Origin: Campylobacterota bacterium
Lineage (GTDB): Bacteria; Campylobacterota; Campylobacteria; Campylobacterales; Sulfurovaceae
Direction of reading: 5' to 3'
Length of the DNA: 7,389 bases
NCBI GenBank assembly: GCA_015488875.1
Contig: WFMX01000031.1
Location: 1 to 7,389, forward strand
Both the position numbers and the translations under genes were made by a program. Positions 7,302 through 7,389 of the stretch are shown piece by piece. The stretch's first letter is position 1; each line of letters begins with the position of its first letter. The notes under the pieces were generated by a model. That model made no database searches. It was not told the DNA's origin and saw only the letters and a list, made by a program, of their open reading frames with translations.

Positions 7302-7389
7302 TTAAGTTTTTAATTTTGTTTTTACATCTATCAAGTTATTGTATATTTCTATTGCTTCGGGAGTAGGTTCAAGAACAGTGTCTTTATTC
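7302..7389 (-). CDS. Unidentified protein, C-terminal 28 codons only (start outside window)
   Basis: On the minus strand an open frame enters from the right edge and ends at TAA (7302-7304). The 28 visible residues end in EIYNNLIDVKTKLKT and look like a charged, probably helical C-terminus. The other two frames close earlier: one at once with TAA, the other after 12 codons. The tail has a faint likeness to the P-x-PE-x-Y ending of FGGY-type sugar kinases, too weak to name it. It is AT-rich (24 G or C in 88 bases) and all three glutamates are GAA, unlike the GAG-rich operon downstream. There is no hairpin with a T run after the stop, so read-through into gltB is possible. The 122-bp gap and the promoter in it suggest a separate unit from gltB. 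That this is coding at all is likely but not proven. Confidence 0.55.
   Translation of the reverse strand, partial: NKDTVLEPTPEAIEIYNNLIDVKTKLKT

Noticed and set aside
1..7389. CRISPR array, tRNA or rRNA gene, insertion sequence, toxin-antitoxin or defence genes
   Set aside because: Almost all of the window is accounted for by conserved metabolic genes and the 122-bp gap is too short and lacks the needed structure; nothing of the kind was seen.

Overview
This window holds core metabolic genes that look like one tight operon on the minus strand, with no accessory or mobile elements. From right to left it contains: the last 28 codons of an unidentified gene (7302-7389); a 122-bp intergenic region with a good -10 box; gltB (large subunit of glutamate synthase); gltD (small subunit); an inositol-monophosphatase-family gene; and the first 207 codons of accD (beta subunit of acetyl-CoA carboxylase carboxyltransferase), which runs off the left edge. 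The only non-coding stretch is the gap at 7180-7301; no unexplained stretch exceeds 300 bases.

Organism: probably a member of the Campylobacterota (the former Epsilonproteobacteria). This is an inference. It rests on the protein sequences, on the IMPase-family gene lying next to accD (an adjacency I recall from Campylobacter jejuni), on the moderately low GC content, and on a T-rich promoter with a clear -10 box but no convincing -35 box. The genus cannot be assigned. The operon strongly prefers ATA for isoleucine and GAG for glutamate.

How the genes work together: GltB and GltD form NADPH-dependent glutamate synthase (GOGAT), the second half of the GS-GOGAT route of ammonium assimilation. 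GltB releases ammonia from glutamine and adds it to 2-oxoglutarate at an FMN site. GltD supplies electrons from NADPH through FAD and iron-sulfur clusters. AccD makes malonyl-CoA for fatty acid synthesis together with AccA, AccB and AccC, which are not in view. The IMPase-family protein is a Mg-dependent phosphatase of unknown substrate. The gene junctions are 1, 1 and 3 nt, so translation is probably coupled and the transcript shared.

I found no RNA gene, CRISPR array, insertion sequence, terminator or undescribed system. The points most worth a second look are the palindromes around the gltB promoter, the linkage of nitrogen assimilation to lipid synthesis in one transcript, and the departures of the IMPase from its family consensus.
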